The notes: a model not told the origin generated them from the letters alone. A stretch of 64,000 nucleotides of DNA from Citrobacter amalonaticus (GCA_028994555.1 JARDVN010000001.1:4154001-4218000), one strand, 5' to 3'; numbered from the stretch's first letter, positions 43,885-53,466 are shown. Numbers and translations: made by a program.

Positions 43885-45014
43885 TACGCGCCCTCCCCAA
43901 GACCGGCAGCGATGGCATCGCCAATCGCTTTCAGCGCCTGTTCAGCATCAGCTCCCTGCGCTGTAAAACGCAGGCGATGTCCTTTCTTCACGCCCAGCGC
44001 TACCACTTTCATCAGACTACGTCCATTTGCCGGTTTGCCGGTTCCATCAAGGTTTGCCACGGTAATTTCACTGTTAAATTGTTTAATCGTATTGACCAGC
44101 ATGGTCCCTGGGCGGGCATGCAGTCCGTGCTCATTGCGAACCACAAACTCGGCGTTCAGCACGTCATCCGTCAGTGCGTCATCGCTGGTCAGCAACGCCA
44201 GAACGGTCGCCGCGTCGGCGTTCAGCAGACGGTCAGCTTTCGTCTCCAGCAGCAGATCGCCCAGACGCTTCAGCACTGCGACGGGCTGGTCGTCAGCCAT
44301 GGCAACAGTCACCAGCAGTGCGGCTTTTTCGCCCTGAACGTCAAAAGCATTTGCCGCACGACTCACCGCCACGGCACTGCGCAGGTTGCCTTCAGCACTG
44401 TCGCTCAACCAGATCCCCTGACCCAGGTTCATCGGCTGTTCGTTAATCACTTTCGCGACAAACGCGGCATCGACCGCGCCCGCCTCTTTCAGACGCGCCG
44501 CATTCAGCGCCTGCAACGTCACTAAATCGGTCGCGACGACATCCAGCATCAGCGTGTCGTTGTCGAGCTTCAGCTGCTCACTTTGCTTTTCACCCATCAG
44601 CAACGCACGCAGCTCTTCAGCCGTGGTCGCTGACTTAAGCTGTTCAGCCACGGAGTCATCGCTCAGCACGTGTGTCAGCTGACGCAGCAGACCAAGGTGC
44701 TCATCGGAGCTGGCGGCGATGCCAATCGCCACATAAGCCACCTGACCGTCACCCCAGGTTACGCCTTGCGGGAACTGAAAAACCTGAACGCCGGTTTTCA
44801 GCACCTGATCGCGGGTGTCGGTGGTGCCGTGCGGAATCGCAATCCCGTTGCCAAGAAAAGTGGACGTCTGCTGCTCGCGAGCTAGCATGCCCTCTACGTA
44901 GCCGTCCGCTACGTTACCGGCCTGCACTAACGCAGCGGCAACCTGACGGATGGCTTCCTGTTTGTCTCCGGCCTGCTCGCCCGGATGAATGTCCTGAACG
45001 GATAACTGAAACAT
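43884..45014 (-). CDS. fruB: Fructose PTS diphosphoryl transfer protein FPr (EIIA-HPr fusion)
   Basis: FruB passes phosphate from enzyme I to FruA. The 376-residue protein has an N-terminal IIA domain with His62 in [10 protein letters not shown], a central domain of about 140 residues without catalytic motifs, and a C-terminal HPr-like domain with His299 in EHGLHARPG and the regulatory Ser region NGRSLMKV. Strong ribosome site AGGAGAGGAG. It is the first gene of the operon, under Cra control. Confidence 0.97.
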   Translation of the reverse strand: MFQLSVQDIHPGEQAGDKQEAIRQVAAALVQAGNVADGYVEGMLAREQQTSTFLGNGIAIPHGTTDTRDQVLKTGVQVFQFPQGVTWGDGQVAYVAIGIAASSDEHLGLLRQLTHVLSDDSVAEQLKSATTAEELRALLMGEKQSEQLKLDNDTLMLDVVATDLVTLQALNAARLKEAGAVDAAFVAKVINEQPMNLGQGIWLSDSAEGNLRSAVAVSRAANAFDVQGEKAALLVTVAMADDQPVAVLKRLGDLLLETKADRLLNADAATVLALLTSDDALTDDVLNAEFVVRNEHGLHARPGTMLVNTIKQFNSEITVANLDGTGKPANGRSLMKVVALGVKKGHRLRFTAQGADAEQALKAIGDAIAAGLGEGA

Positions 45015-45035
45015 GGTTCTCCTCTCCTGCTGAAT

Positions 45036-45049
45036 TGAAACGATTCAGC
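45036..45049 (-). promoter_or_regulatory. Cra (FruR) operator, proximal to fruB
   Basis: GCTGAATCGTTTCA on the minus strand matches the Cra consensus GCTGAATCGNTTCA at every fixed position, 21 bp before the fruB ATG. Cra represses fruBKA and is released by fructose 1-phosphate. Confidence 0.85.
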
Positions 45050-45100
45050 TTGCATGAGAAAAAAGACGCTATACGGTTCCCTCAACTGAGACTCGACAGC

Positions 45101-45114
45101 GCTGAAACGTTTCA
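45101..45114 (+). promoter_or_regulatory. Cra (FruR) operator, distal to fruB
   Basis: GCTGAAACGTTTCA matches the Cra consensus with a perfect TGAAACGTTTCA palindrome. Its centre is 65 bp from the first operator. Two operators in this position match the known E. coli fruB control region. Confidence 0.85.
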
Positions 45115-45382
45115 AGAAGTCTTGCGCTTTCTGCTTCAGCACGCAAGGAAAGTTGCATTTTTGATCGCAAAATTTAGAAGCAATGCACATTTTTGCCTCA
45201 TCAACGGTATATTGCTGAAGTCAATACGGCACTATTTCGCTTAGGGTTCAGCAGCGTCAGCTAGCAACATAGACAGAGTGAAATGCCATTTTGATTTTTC
45301 GTGGCAATTTGATTTAGGCATCTGTTTATTTCTCACTAAGCGGCGTAAACTCCGCGTCTCATCACACTACTGATATCCAAAC

Positions 45383-46567
45383 ATGCACAACACCCCCCGC
45401 TGCCGCCTCGCCAAAAGCGTTTGACCTGACGTCTACGGCTTTCCTGATTGTCGCCTTTCTCACCGGCATCGCCGGTGCCCTACAGACGCCGACACTGAGC
45501 CTTTTTCTGACCGATGAAGTCCATGCACGTCCCGGCATGGTCGGCTTCTTTTTTACCGGCAGTGCGGTGATCGGCATCCTGGTGAGCCAGTTTCTGGCGG
45601 GTCGTTCAGATAAAAAAAGGCGATCGCAAAAAAGCTGATCGTCTTCTGCTGTGTGCTGGGCATGCTGGCGTGCGTGTTATTTGCCTGGAATCGTAACTAT
45701 TTTATTTTGTTGTTTGTCGGGGTGTTTCTCAGCAGTTTTGGTTCGACCGCCAACCCGCAAATGTTTGCCCTTGCCCGCGAACATGCTGACCGCACAGGCC
45801 GTGAAGCGGTGATGTTCAGCTCCATACTGCGCGCCCAGGTTTCACTCGCGTGGGTGATCGGCCCGCCGCTGGCTTACGCGCTGGCAATGGGCTTCAGCTT
45901 TACGGTGATGTACCTCAGTGCCGCGGTGGCGTTTGTGGTTTGCGGCGTGATGGTGTGGTTTTTCTTACCCTCAATGCGCAAAGAAACCGGGCTGGCGACG
46001 GGTACGCTGGAAGCACCACGTCGAAATCGTCGGGATACCCTGCTGCTGTTTGCAATTTGTACCTTAATGTGGGGAACCAACAGCCTGTATATCATTAATA
46101 TGCCGTTGTTTATTATTAATGAGCTGCATCTGCCGGAGAAACTGGCGGGTGTGATGATGGGGACAGCGGCCGGACTGGAAATCCCGACGATGCTGATTGC
46201 GGGATACTTCGCGAAGCGTCTGGGTAAACGCCTGCTGATGTGTATTGCGGTGGCTGCCGGTTTTTGCTTTTACGCAGGTATGCTGGTCGCGCACTCCCCG
46301 GTAGTGCTGTTGGGCTTACAACTGCTGAACGCTATCTACATTGGTATTCTCGGCGGCATCGGTATGCTCTATTTTCAGGATCTGATGCCCGGTCAGGCGG
46401 GTTCAGCCACCACGCTTTACACTAATACTATCCGCGTCGGCTGGATTATCGCCGGGTCACTGGCGGGTATTGCCGCTGAAATCTGGAACTATCATGCCGT
46501 TTTCTGGTTTGCACTGGTGATGATTATCGCCACCATGGCCTGTCTGACGCGCATTAAGGATGTTTAG
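45383..46567 (+). CDS. setB: Sugar efflux transporter SetB (three frameshifts)
   Basis: SetB is a 12-helix major facilitator that exports glucose or lactose and interacts with chromosome segregation in E. coli. Starting at 45383 ([20 protein letters not shown]), the frame breaks at six C (45393..45398, expected five), seven A (45612..45618, expected six) and six A (45628..45633, expected five). The last two lie either side of the DKKGDRKK loop between helices 2 and 3. Corrected length is 393 residues, exactly the E. coli length. Only the part from 45653 reads open. It converges on yeiW with a four-base overlap. Confidence 0.93.
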
Positions 46568-46818
46568 GGCGCGGTTAGCGCTTCCAGGTCAATAAGCCAG
46601 GTCATCGCCTCGTCGCGATTTGTTAAGCACATTTCCGGGGACGGTTTGAGACTGCGACAGACATTGGGGCGCAGGCTGGAGCCAAAAATACGGCACAGGT
46701 TGTCATCTGAGAGCTGGACGCACCTCACGTTTGCTGGCTTTCCCTGCGGCATGCCGGGGATAGGACTAGAAATAGAAGGGGCAATACAACACGCCCCACA
46801 ATCCGGACGGCATTCCAT
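46564..46818 (-). CDS. yeiW: Cysteine-cluster protein YeiW (UPF0153/YkgJ-like)
   Basis: The 84-residue protein starts [14 protein letters not shown], with Cys3, Cys7, Cys10 and Cys11 forming the CxxxCxxCC metal-binding cluster of the YkgJ/UPF0153 family; four more Cys follow. The metal and the function are unknown. ATG 46818 matches E. coli YeiW; the in-frame ATG at 46860 is less likely. Confidence 0.88.
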   Translation of the reverse strand: MECRPDCGACCIAPSISSPIPGMPQGKPANVRCVQLSDDNLCRIFGSSLRPNVCRSLKPSPEMCLTNRDEAMTWLIDLEALTAP

Positions 46819-46970
46819 AATCTGACTCTCTTTATTGTGACCCCCCGGACAGGTGCGCACAGTACCACCTTTTTTTGCACCAGCTAAAGGTGAATTCCGC
46901 TTGCCTGAATGACCCGGCGCGAGTAGTTTGACGCGATAATTTAGCTAATCTCTAATACAGGATCTTTTCG

Positions 46971-47543
46971 ATGCCAAGAGCGAACGAAATTAAAAAAGGT
47001 ATGGTACTGAATTACAACGGCAAGCTGCTGATTGTGAAAGATATCGATATTCAGTCCCCGACTGCCCGTGGCGCGGCAACGCTGTACAAAATGCGTTTTT
47101 CCGATGTCCGTACCGGTCTGAAAGTGGAAGAGCGTTTCAAGGGCGACGACATTGTGGATACCGTCACTCTGAGCCGCCGTGGTGTCGACTTTTCCTATAT
47201 CGATGGCAACGAATACGTGTTCATGGATAAAGAAGATTACACGCCTTACACCTTCACCAAAGATCAGATTGAAGAAGAGCTGCTGTTTATGCCGGAAGGC
47301 GGGATGCCGGATATGCAGGTACTGACCTGGGATGGCCAGTTGCTGGCGCTCGAACTGCCGCAGACCGTTGATCTGGAAATCGTGGAAACCGCCCCTGGTA
47401 TCAAAGGCGCTTCAGCCAGCGCGCGCAACAAACCGGCGACGCTGAGTACCGGTCTGGTTATTCTGGTTCCAGAATACCTGAGCGCCGGAGAGAAAATCCG
47501 TATTCATATTGAAGAGCGCCGCTATATGGGCCGTGCGGATTAA
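46971..47543 (+). CDS. yeiP: Elongation factor P-like protein EfpL
   Basis: EfpL (YeiP) is the EF-P paralogue that helps ribosomes through polyproline and similar stalls. The 190-residue protein has the KOW-like N-terminal domain and two OB domains. Where EF-P carries a modified Lys, the tip loop here is [11 protein letters not shown] with Arg33, the EfpL signature. It stands alone with its own promoter region. Confidence 0.95.
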   Translation: MPRANEIKKGMVLNYNGKLLIVKDIDIQSPTARGAATLYKMRFSDVRTGLKVEERFKGDDIVDTVTLSRRGVDFSYIDGNEYVFMDKEDYTPYTFTKDQIEEELLFMPEGGMPDMQVLTWDGQLLALELPQTVDLEIVETAPGIKGASASARNKPATLSTGLVILVPEYLSAGEKIRIHIEERRYMGRAD

Positions 47544-47561
47544 CTTTCGTTTGGACGTAAG

Positions 47562-47585
47562 AAAGGACAGCCGACGCTGTCCTTT
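47562..47585 (+). terminator. Hairpin after yeiP (copy 1)
   Basis: Ten-base arms AAAGGACAGC and GCTGTCCTTT around CGAC begin 18 bp after the yeiP stop. The trailing U tract is only three bases. It is nearly identical to the hairpin at 47726. Confidence 0.55.
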
Positions 47586-47647
47586 GAGAGTGATGACAAA
47601 CCTCACCACAACACAGGATAAATAGAGATCACCTCATTAAAAACCAG

Positions 47648-47716
47648 GAAAATCAATTGATTGATTTTCGGCTGATAGCCACAAAGAAGGAAAAACCACG
47701 TTTTTTCCTTCTTTGT
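47648..47716. repeat. Two perfect inverted repeats between yeiP and uxuA
   Basis: The first has ten-base arms GAAAATCAAT and ATTGATTTTC with a two-base centre (47648..47669). The second has 15-base arms ACAAAGAAGGAAAAA and TTTTTCCTTCTTTGT with a six-base loop (47681..47716). The second is purine-rich on one side and ends in TTTGT, so it could terminate in either direction. Confidence 0.65.
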
Positions 47717-47725
47717 CACCAGTCT

Positions 47726-47751
47726 GAAAGGACAGCCGCCGCTGTCCTTTC
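47726..47751. terminator. Hairpin before the uxuA stop (copy 2)
   Basis: Eleven-base arms GAAAGGACAGC and GCTGTCCTTTC around CGCC, followed on the plus strand by a T-rich stretch. Its core is one base different from copy 1 at 47562. It lies 14 bp beyond the uxuA stop, so it may act as a bidirectional terminator. Confidence 0.65.
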
Positions 47752-47765
47752 TTTTATTTGCGATC

Positions 47766-48956
47766 TTACAGCAGGTCGCGGAACTGGGTCATTTTCAGTG
47801 CTAACTCAACACCGCGTACTTCCGCCAGCCCTTTGAGACGGCCAATAGCGGAATAGCCCGGGTTGGTTTTCTTATGCAGATCGTCCAGCATCTGGTGACC
47901 GTGATCCGGACGCATCGGAATCGGACGTAAATCGCCGGCCTTCTTACGGCGCTGCTCTTCGGTCAGAATCGCCGATACCACCGCCACCATGTTCACATCT
48001 CCCTGCAAGTGCGCGCCTTCATGGAAGGTTTTCGGGTTCTCTTCGCGACACGTCGAGCGCAGATGCGTAAAGTGGATACGATCGCCAAAGGTTTCGATCA
48101 TTTTCACCAGATCGTTATCGGCGCGAACGCCGTAAGACCCGGTGCACATGGTGAAACCGTTGTAAATGCTGTCGACGGTCTCTTTCAGCCACTGCATATC
48201 TTCAATGGTAGAGACAATGCGCGGTAACCCAAGAATCGGACGCGGCGGATCGTCAGGATGCACCGCCAGGCGAACGCCGACTTCTTCAGCCACCGGCACA
48301 ATCGCGCGCAGGAACACCGCCATATTGTTGCGCAGATCGTCTTTGCTGATACCGTCATATTCAGCCAGACGCGCACGGAACTGATCGAGGGTGTAGCCCT
48401 CTTCCGCGCCTGGCAGACCGGCAATAATATTGCGGGTCAATTTTTCAATATCCGTGTCGCTCATGGCATTGAAGTAAGCCAACGCCTGACGCTGTTCTTC
48501 TTCGCTATAGTCCGCTTCCGCACCCGCACGCTTGAGAATATGCAACTCAAAAGCGGCAAACGCTATCTGATCGAAACGCAGCGCTTTCGAGCCGTCCGGC
48601 AGTTCGTATTCGAGATCGGTGCGCGTCCAGTCCAGAATCGGCATGAAGTTATAGCAAACAGTGTCGATGCCGCAGGCCGCCAGGTTGCGGATGCTCTGCT
48701 GATAATTCGCAATCCAGGTCTGATATTGACCGGAGCGGGTCTTGATCTCTTCATGAACCGGAATACTTTCGACAACCGACCAGGTTAACCCTTTTTCCGC
48801 CAGAATCGCCTGACGTTTTTTTATCTCGTCGACCGGCCATACTTCGCCGTTCGGAATGTGGTGCAATGCCGTTACAACGCCCGTTGCGCCAGCCTGACGC
48901 ACATCATCAAGTGATACCGGATCGTTAGGTCCGTACCAACGCCAGGTTTGTTCCAT
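47766..48956 (-). CDS. uxuA: D-mannonate dehydratase
   Basis: UxuA dehydrates D-mannonate to 2-keto-3-deoxygluconate in glucuronate and fructuronate breakdown. The 396-residue protein is intact and has the E. coli start [16 protein letters not shown]. The metal-binding core [16 protein letters not shown] and [13 protein letters not shown] are present. In E. coli uxuA sits with uxuB far away; here it stands alone, divergent from yeiQ, a UxuB relative. Ribosome site TGAGGTAAAG. Confidence 0.96.
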   Translation of the reverse strand: MEQTWRWYGPNDPVSLDDVRQAGATGVVTALHHIPNGEVWPVDEIKKRQAILAEKGLTWSVVESIPVHEEIKTRSGQYQTWIANYQQSIRNLAACGIDTVCYNFMPILDWTRTDLEYELPDGSKALRFDQIAFAAFELHILKRAGAEADYSEEEQRQALAYFNAMSDTDIEKLTRNIIAGLPGAEEGYTLDQFRARLAEYDGISKDDLRNNMAVFLRAIVPVAEEVGVRLAVHPDDPPRPILGLPRIVSTIEDMQWLKETVDSIYNGFTMCTGSYGVRADNDLVKMIETFGDRIHFTHLRSTCREENPKTFHEGAHLQGDVNMVAVVSAILTEEQRRKKAGDLRPIPMRPDHGHQMLDDLHKKTNPGYSAIGRLKGLAEVRGVELALKMTQFRDLL

Positions 48957-48970
48957 TGCTTTACCTCACA

Positions 48971-48988
48971 AAGTTGTTATACCAAATT
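48971..48988. promoter_or_regulatory. ExuR/UxuR-like operator
   Basis: AAGTTGTTATACCAAATT lies 14 bp upstream of the uxuA ATG. It matches the ExuR/UxuR consensus (AAATTGGTATACCAATTT) at 15 of 18 positions by my reading, including the central TATACCAA. It would link uxuA, and perhaps yeiQ, to hexuronate induction. Confidence 0.6.
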
Positions 48989-49054
48989 AGCGAACCTGAA
49001 TGACGACTACCATACAGGCTTCTGCTCAGCGATCAATAAAGGGGAGATGATTGA

Positions 49055-49070
49055 TTGATCCAGCTCACAT
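49055..49070 (+). promoter_or_regulatory. Possible CRP site between uxuA and yeiQ
   Basis: ATTGA, six bases, TCACA. Only the right half is a full match. Catabolite control of a hexuronate gene pair would be expected. Confidence 0.3.
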
Positions 49071-49161
49071 TACCCGGATAAATTCGGCTTACCAATTTAA
49101 TTTGTTGTCATATAACTTTACACTGACGTTGTTAATTTATGGTTAATCAGGTGTGTAATAA

Positions 49162-50628
49162 ATGACTACAATTGCCTCAGCAATATTGCCGGATGGCGTA
49201 CAAACGCCACGCTATGACCGCCAGCAACTGAAAACTCGCATAGTGCATTTCGGTTTTGGTGCCTTTCATCGTGCGCATCAGGCATTACTAACCGATCGGG
49301 TGCTGAACGCCCAGGGCGGAGACTGGGGAATTTGTGAAATCAGCCTGTTCAGCGGCGACACGTTGATGCGTCAACTCCGCGAGCAGGATCATTTATACAC
49401 CGTGCTGGAAAAAGGCGCAGACGGCAATCAGGCGATTATCGTCGGTGCCGTCAACGAATGCCTGAATGCGAAACTCGATTCGCTCGCCGCTATAATCGAA
49501 AAATTCTGCGAACCTCAGGTGGCGATTGTCTCGCTGACCATCACTGAAAAAGGATATTGCATCGATCCAGCAACCGGCGCGCTGGACCTGACGAATCCGC
49601 GCATTGTTCACGACCTGCAATCGCCTGATGAACCTCATTCTGCGCCCGGTATTCTGGTGGAAGCGCTGTCACGTCGGCAGGCACGCGGGCTGGCGCCTTT
49701 CTCCGTGCTCTCCTGCGACAACATTCCTGATAACGGTCACGTGGTGAAAAACGCCGTGCTGGGGATGGCGGAAAAGCGCTCGCCCGCACTGGCAGACTGG
49801 ATCCGTGAACACGTAAGCTTCCCCGCCACGATGGTCGACCGTATCGTTCCCGCCGCGACGGAAGAGTCGCTGGCTGAAATCACTCGCGAACTGGGTGTAG
49901 CCGATCCTTGTGCGATCAGCTGCGAGCCATTCATTCAATGGGTGATTGAAGACAATTTTGTCGCCGGTCGTCCCGCATGGGAAGCGGCAGGTGTACAAAT
50001 GGTCAGCGATGTGCGCCCCTGGGAAGAGATGAAATTGCGGATGCTTAATGGCAGCCACTCGTTTCTCGCTTATCTTGGTTATCTTGCCGGATTTCAGCAT
50101 ATTAATGAGTGTATGCAGGACAGCGCGTTCCGCGAAGCCGCGTACCGACTGATGATGGACGAACAGGCGCCGACGCTCACTATTACCGACGTGGATTTAA
50201 CCGGCTACGCGCAAAGCCTGATTGAACGCTTTGCGAATCCGGCGCTGAAGCATAAAACCTGGCAAATCGCGATGGACGGTAGTCAGAAACTGCCGCAGCG
50301 GATGCTGGCGGGTATTCGTCTCCATCTGGAGCGCGAAAGCGCATGGCCATTACTGGCGCTGGGCGTGGCGGGATGGATGCGCTATGTCAGCGGCGTGGAT
50401 GATGCCGGCGCGGCCATTGACGTTCGTGATCCGCTGAGCGATAAAATCCGCGCAATGGTCGCTGCCAGTACTGAGGACCAGCGTGTCGCGGCCCTGCTCT
50501 CTTTACAGGAAGTTTTTGGTAACGACCTCCCGCACAATCCTGCGTTTGTCCAGACGATAGAAGCCGCCTGGCAGCGCATCGCGCAACACGGTGCGCATCA
50601 TGCAGTAATCGAGACGTTAAAAAGTTAA
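49162..50628 (+). CDS. yeiQ: Mannitol dehydrogenase/UxuB family oxidoreductase
   Basis: The 488-residue protein is the YeiQ member of the polyol/fructuronate NAD(P) oxidoreductase family. The N-terminal Rossmann region has HFGFGAFHRAHQ (residues 29-40), and the catalytic region has MKLRMLNGSHS, where the Lys acts in catalysis. Length and sequence match E. coli YeiQ. UxuB-type fructuronate reductase makes D-mannonate, the substrate of UxuA, whose gene is divergent 205 bp away, so fructuronate reductase is the likeliest role. Hairpin terminator at 50645. Confidence 0.92.
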   Translation: MTTIASAILPDGVQTPRYDRQQLKTRIVHFGFGAFHRAHQALLTDRVLNAQGGDWGICEISLFSGDTLMRQLREQDHLYTVLEKGADGNQAIIVGAVNECLNAKLDSLAAIIEKFCEPQVAIVSLTITEKGYCIDPATGALDLTNPRIVHDLQSPDEPHSAPGILVEALSRRQARGLAPFSVLSCDNIPDNGHVVKNAVLGMAEKRSPALADWIREHVSFPATMVDRIVPAATEESLAEITRELGVADPCAISCEPFIQWVIEDNFVAGRPAWEAAGVQMVSDVRPWEEMKLRMLNGSHSFLAYLGYLAGFQHINECMQDSAFREAAYRLMMDEQAPTLTITDVDLTGYAQSLIERFANPALKHKTWQIAMDGSQKLPQRMLAGIRLHLERESAWPLLALGVAGWMRYVSGVDDAGAAIDVRDPLSDKIRAMVAASTEDQRVAALLSLQEVFGNDLPHNPAFVQTIEAAWQRIAQHGAHHAVIETLKS

Positions 50629-50644
50629 CAATTTCTGCCATTAA

Positions 50645-50671
50645 GACGAACGAAGCCTGTCTTCGTTCGTC
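50645..50671 (+). terminator. Terminator after yeiQ
   Basis: Perfect eleven-base arms GACGAACGAAG and CTTCGTTCGTC with a five-base loop, 16 bp after the yeiQ stop, followed by a pyrimidine-rich stretch. Confidence 0.7.
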
Positions 50672-50744
50672 CCGCCCTTCTCTTTTTCACTTTTTTTCGC
50701 CAGGATTAATGGAAACCGTTACGGCACATCATTCTGGAGCAGGC

Positions 50745-51731
50745 GTGACCAAAACTAACCTCATCACCGGTTTCCTCGGCAGCGGAAAAACTACATCGAT
50801 TCTTCACCTGTTAGCGCACAAAGACCCCGCCGAAAAATGGGCAGTACTGGTCAATGAATTCGGTGAGGTCGGCATCGACGGCGCCCTGCTCGCAGAAGGT
50901 GGCGCGTTGATCAAAGAGATCCCCGGCGGCTGCATGTGCTGTGTGAACGGCCTGCCGATGCAGGTTGGACTGAATACATTGTTACGCCAGGGAAAACCAG
51001 ACCGGCTGCTGATTGAACCAACGGGACTGGGACATCCAAAGCAGATCCTCTCTCTCCTCACCGCGCCGGTGTATGAACCCTGGATCGATCTTCGCGCCAC
51101 GCTGTGCGTTCTTGATCCACGCGGATTGCTGGATGAAAAAATCGTCACCAATGAAAACTTCCGCGACCAGTTAGCGGCGGCAGATATCATTGTGGCGAAT
51201 AAAACCGATCGCGCAACGGCGGAAAGTGAACGCGCCCTGCAGGCCTGGTGGCAACAGTTCGGCGGTCATCGGCAGTTAGTGCAGGCTACGCACGGTCAGA
51301 TTGACGGACAGTTGCTCGATTTACCGCGTCTCAACCTGGCTGAACTGCCCACCAGCGCAGCGCATTCGCACAGCCATCCAGAGAAGCGAGGACTGGCGGC
51401 GCTAAGCCTGCCAACACAGCAACGCTGGCGTCGTAGCCTGAACAGCGGTCAGGGGCATCAGGCCTGCGGCTGGATTTTCGATGCCGATACCGTATTTGAC
51501 ACCATCGGGCTGCTGGAATGGGCTCGTCTGGCGCCGGTTGGGCGGGTGAAGGGCGTTATGCGTATTCCGGAAGGCCTCGTGCGAATTAATCGTCAGGGTG
51601 AAGATCTGCACATTGAAACGCAGAACGTCGCGCCGCCGGACAGTCGTATTGAACTGATTTCCAGTACCGAGGCAGACTGGAATACGTTGCAGAGCGCATT
51701 GTTGAAGCTTCGTTTAGCTGAACACGCGTAA
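50745..51731 (+). CDS. yeiR: COG0523/G3E-family zinc-binding GTPase
   Basis: YeiR is a G3E GTPase with zinc-dependent GTP hydrolysis in E. coli, and a presumed metallochaperone. Walker A GFLGSGKT is at residues 9-16, and the metal-binding CxCC motif CMCC at 63-66. NKTD is near residue 160 and a His-rich loop (AHSHSHPEK) lies near 210. I chose the GTG at 50745, with GGAG five bases ahead, because it gives 328 residues, the E. coli length. The ATG at 50709, with AGGA, would add 12 residues and cannot be excluded. Confidence 0.92.
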   Translation: MTKTNLITGFLGSGKTTSILHLLAHKDPAEKWAVLVNEFGEVGIDGALLAEGGALIKEIPGGCMCCVNGLPMQVGLNTLLRQGKPDRLLIEPTGLGHPKQILSLLTAPVYEPWIDLRATLCVLDPRGLLDEKIVTNENFRDQLAAADIIVANKTDRATAESERALQAWWQQFGGHRQLVQATHGQIDGQLLDLPRLNLAELPTSAAHSHSHPEKRGLAALSLPTQQRWRRSLNSGQGHQACGWIFDADTVFDTIGLLEWARLAPVGRVKGVMRIPEGLVRINRQGEDLHIETQNVAPPDSRIELISSTEADWNTLQSALLKLRLAEHA

Positions 51732-51769
51732 GGTTGCCTGCGATTTATTGAACAGTGAACGCTTTGAAT

Positions 51770-52483
51770 ATGAAAATCTGGTTACCCCTGATACTTTTGC
51801 TGAATGTTGCCGGTCTGGCTTTGTTCATGAGCTGGTATATGCCCGTGAATCATGGATTCTGGTTCCCCATTGACGCCGGCATTTTTCACTTCTTTAACCA
51901 GAAACTGGTCGAGAGCCAGACTTTCCTGTGGCTGGTCGCTATCACCAATAACCGGGCGTTTGACGCCTGTTCCCTGTTGGCGATGGGCTGTCTGATGCTG
52001 AGTTTCTGGCTGAAAGAGACCCCTGCAGGTCGCCGTCGTATTGTCATCATCGGTCTGGTGATGTTGCTTACCGCCGTGATTCTGAACCAGGCCGGTCAGG
52101 CGCTATTGCCCGTTAAACGTGCCAGTCCGACGCTCAGCTTCGATAATATTTATCGCGTCAGTGAATTGCTGCATATTTCAACGAAGGATGCGTCCAAAGA
52201 CAGTTTCCCTGGCGATCACGGGATGATGCTGCTTATTTTCGCCGCGTTTATGCTGCGCTATTTCGGAAAAACCGCAGGATTTATCGGCCTTATTGTTGTT
52301 GTGGTTTTTGCGTTCCCACGTGTCATGATCGGCGCTCACTGGTTCACCGATATCGCCGTCGGTTCATTAACCGTGGTTCTAATTGGCCTGCCCTGGTGTC
52401 TCCTGACACCGTTAAGCGATCGCCTTATCACGCTTTTCGACAATTATCTTCCCGGCAAAAACAAACAAATCTTAAACAAATAA
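51770..52483 (+). CDS. lpxT: Lipid A 1-diphosphate synthase (PAP2 family)
   Basis: LpxT (YeiU) transfers phosphate from undecaprenyl diphosphate to the 1-position of lipid A on the periplasmic side of the inner membrane. The 237-residue protein has six hydrophobic segments and the PAP2 triad: KRASPTLSF, SKDSFPGDHGMM (SGH-like) and RVMIGAHWFTDI. ATG 51770 gives the E. coli length; a GTG at 51755 is an alternative. Neither has a strong ribosome site. Confidence 0.93.
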   Translation: MKIWLPLILLLNVAGLALFMSWYMPVNHGFWFPIDAGIFHFFNQKLVESQTFLWLVAITNNRAFDACSLLAMGCLMLSFWLKETPAGRRRIVIIGLVMLLTAVILNQAGQALLPVKRASPTLSFDNIYRVSELLHISTKDASKDSFPGDHGMMLLIFAAFMLRYFGKTAGFIGLIVVVVFAFPRVMIGAHWFTDIAVGSLTVVLIGLPWCLLTPLSDRLITLFDNYLPGKNKQILNK

Positions 52484-52896
52484 CCCACAGTTATTAACAT
52501 CATCAGGGTTTATTCTTACGCCCTGATGATGCGTTAAGATAAATTATTCATCTCATCGTCTTTATTTAGTCATAACATTACCTTTGAGAATGAATGGGTT
52601 GCCTGTTTTTCCACCATTTTGCGTTTAAATTGACCAATCCCGTTTATTCACTTTCTGTATCACATTTTCTTATTAAAATTCAGATAAAATCACTCGCCAA
52701 GCCAGTGGCGATCGGGTAACCTCGAACTCGTTTTGCCTCGCTGGGTTATTATTCTCTTCGCGAATAAATTTGTGCGTTCTGCCACAGTTTTGCGCTTAAA
52801 GAATTGTCTCATTGTGCGCAGGTAATTAGTCTCGTCACGTTTGGCATTTTTTATAACGATATTTATCGTTAAGGACTTCAAGGGAAAACAAACAAA
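52484..52896. other. lpxT-mepS intergenic region
   Basis: The 413-bp gap is AT-rich and holds no supported gene. An inverted repeat with eleven-base arms CATCATCAGGG and CCCTGATGATG (52498..52531) directly follows lpxT and is probably its terminator. The mepS promoter and leader occupy the last 150 bp, ending in a palindrome at 52854. Confidence 0.55.
52854..52871. repeat. Palindrome in the mepS leader
   Basis: Perfect eight-base arms TAACGATA and TATCGTTA around TT, 25 bp before the mepS ATG and just ahead of its ribosome site. It could form a small hairpin in the mRNA or be a protein-binding site. Confidence 0.5.
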
Positions 52897-53466
52897 ATGG
52901 TCAAATCTCAACCGATCTTGAGATATATCTTGCGCGGGATTCCCGCGATAGCAGTCGCGGTACTGCTTTCTGCATGTAGCACTACCACAAACACCGCAAA
53001 GAACACGCATTCTGAGACGCTTGGTGTGAATCAAGAAGCTTCCTCACTGCAAGCTTCTCAGGATGAATTTGAGAGTATGGTGCGTAACCTCGATGTTAAA
53101 TCGCGGATTATGGATCAATATGCTGACTGGAAAGGCGTGCGCTATCGTCTCGGCGGCAACTCTAAAAAAGGTATTGATTGTTCCAGCTTTGTACAGCGTA
53201 CATTCCGTGAACAATTTGGTTTAGAGCTCCCACGCTCCACCTACGAGCAACAGGAAACGGGTAAATCGGTTTCACGCACTAATCTGCGTACCGGCGATCT
53301 GGTTCTGTTCCGTGCAGGTTCGACAGGCCGTCATGTTGGTATTTACATTGGCAACAACCAGTTTGTTCATGCCTCTACCAGCAGCGGTGTCATTATTTCC
53401 AGCATGAACGAGCCATACTGGAAGAAGCGCTACAACGAAGCGCGTCGGGTTCTGAGCCGCAGTTAA
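52897..53466 (+). CDS. mepS: Murein DD-endopeptidase MepS, lipoprotein
   Basis: MepS (Spr) cuts mDAP-D-Ala cross-links so that new peptidoglycan can be inserted, and is degraded by Prc/NlpI. The 189-residue protein has lipobox LLSAC with Cys27. The NlpC/P60 domain has catalytic Cys95 in DCSSFVQ, His146 in GRHVGIY and a third polar residue at His158 in FVHAS. Alone between terminators. Confidence 0.96.
   Translation: MVKSQPILRYILRGIPAIAVAVLLSACSTTTNTAKNTHSETLGVNQEASSLQASQDEFESMVRNLDVKSRIMDQYADWKGVRYRLGGNSKKGIDCSSFVQRTFREQFGLELPRSTYEQQETGKSVSRTNLRTGDLVLFRAGSTGRHVGIYIGNNQFVHASTSSGVIISSMNEPYWKKRYNEARRVLSRS

Larger units (their letters stand above)
45015..45382. other. fruB-setB divergent intergenic region
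   Basis: This 368-bp gap has no supported gene. The fruB side holds two Cra operators, listed separately. The middle (45120-45300) is AT-rich with no strong repeat. The setB promoter should lie at about 45290-45370; I could not pick a convincing -35/-10 pair or a clear ribosome site for setB. Confidence 0.5.
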
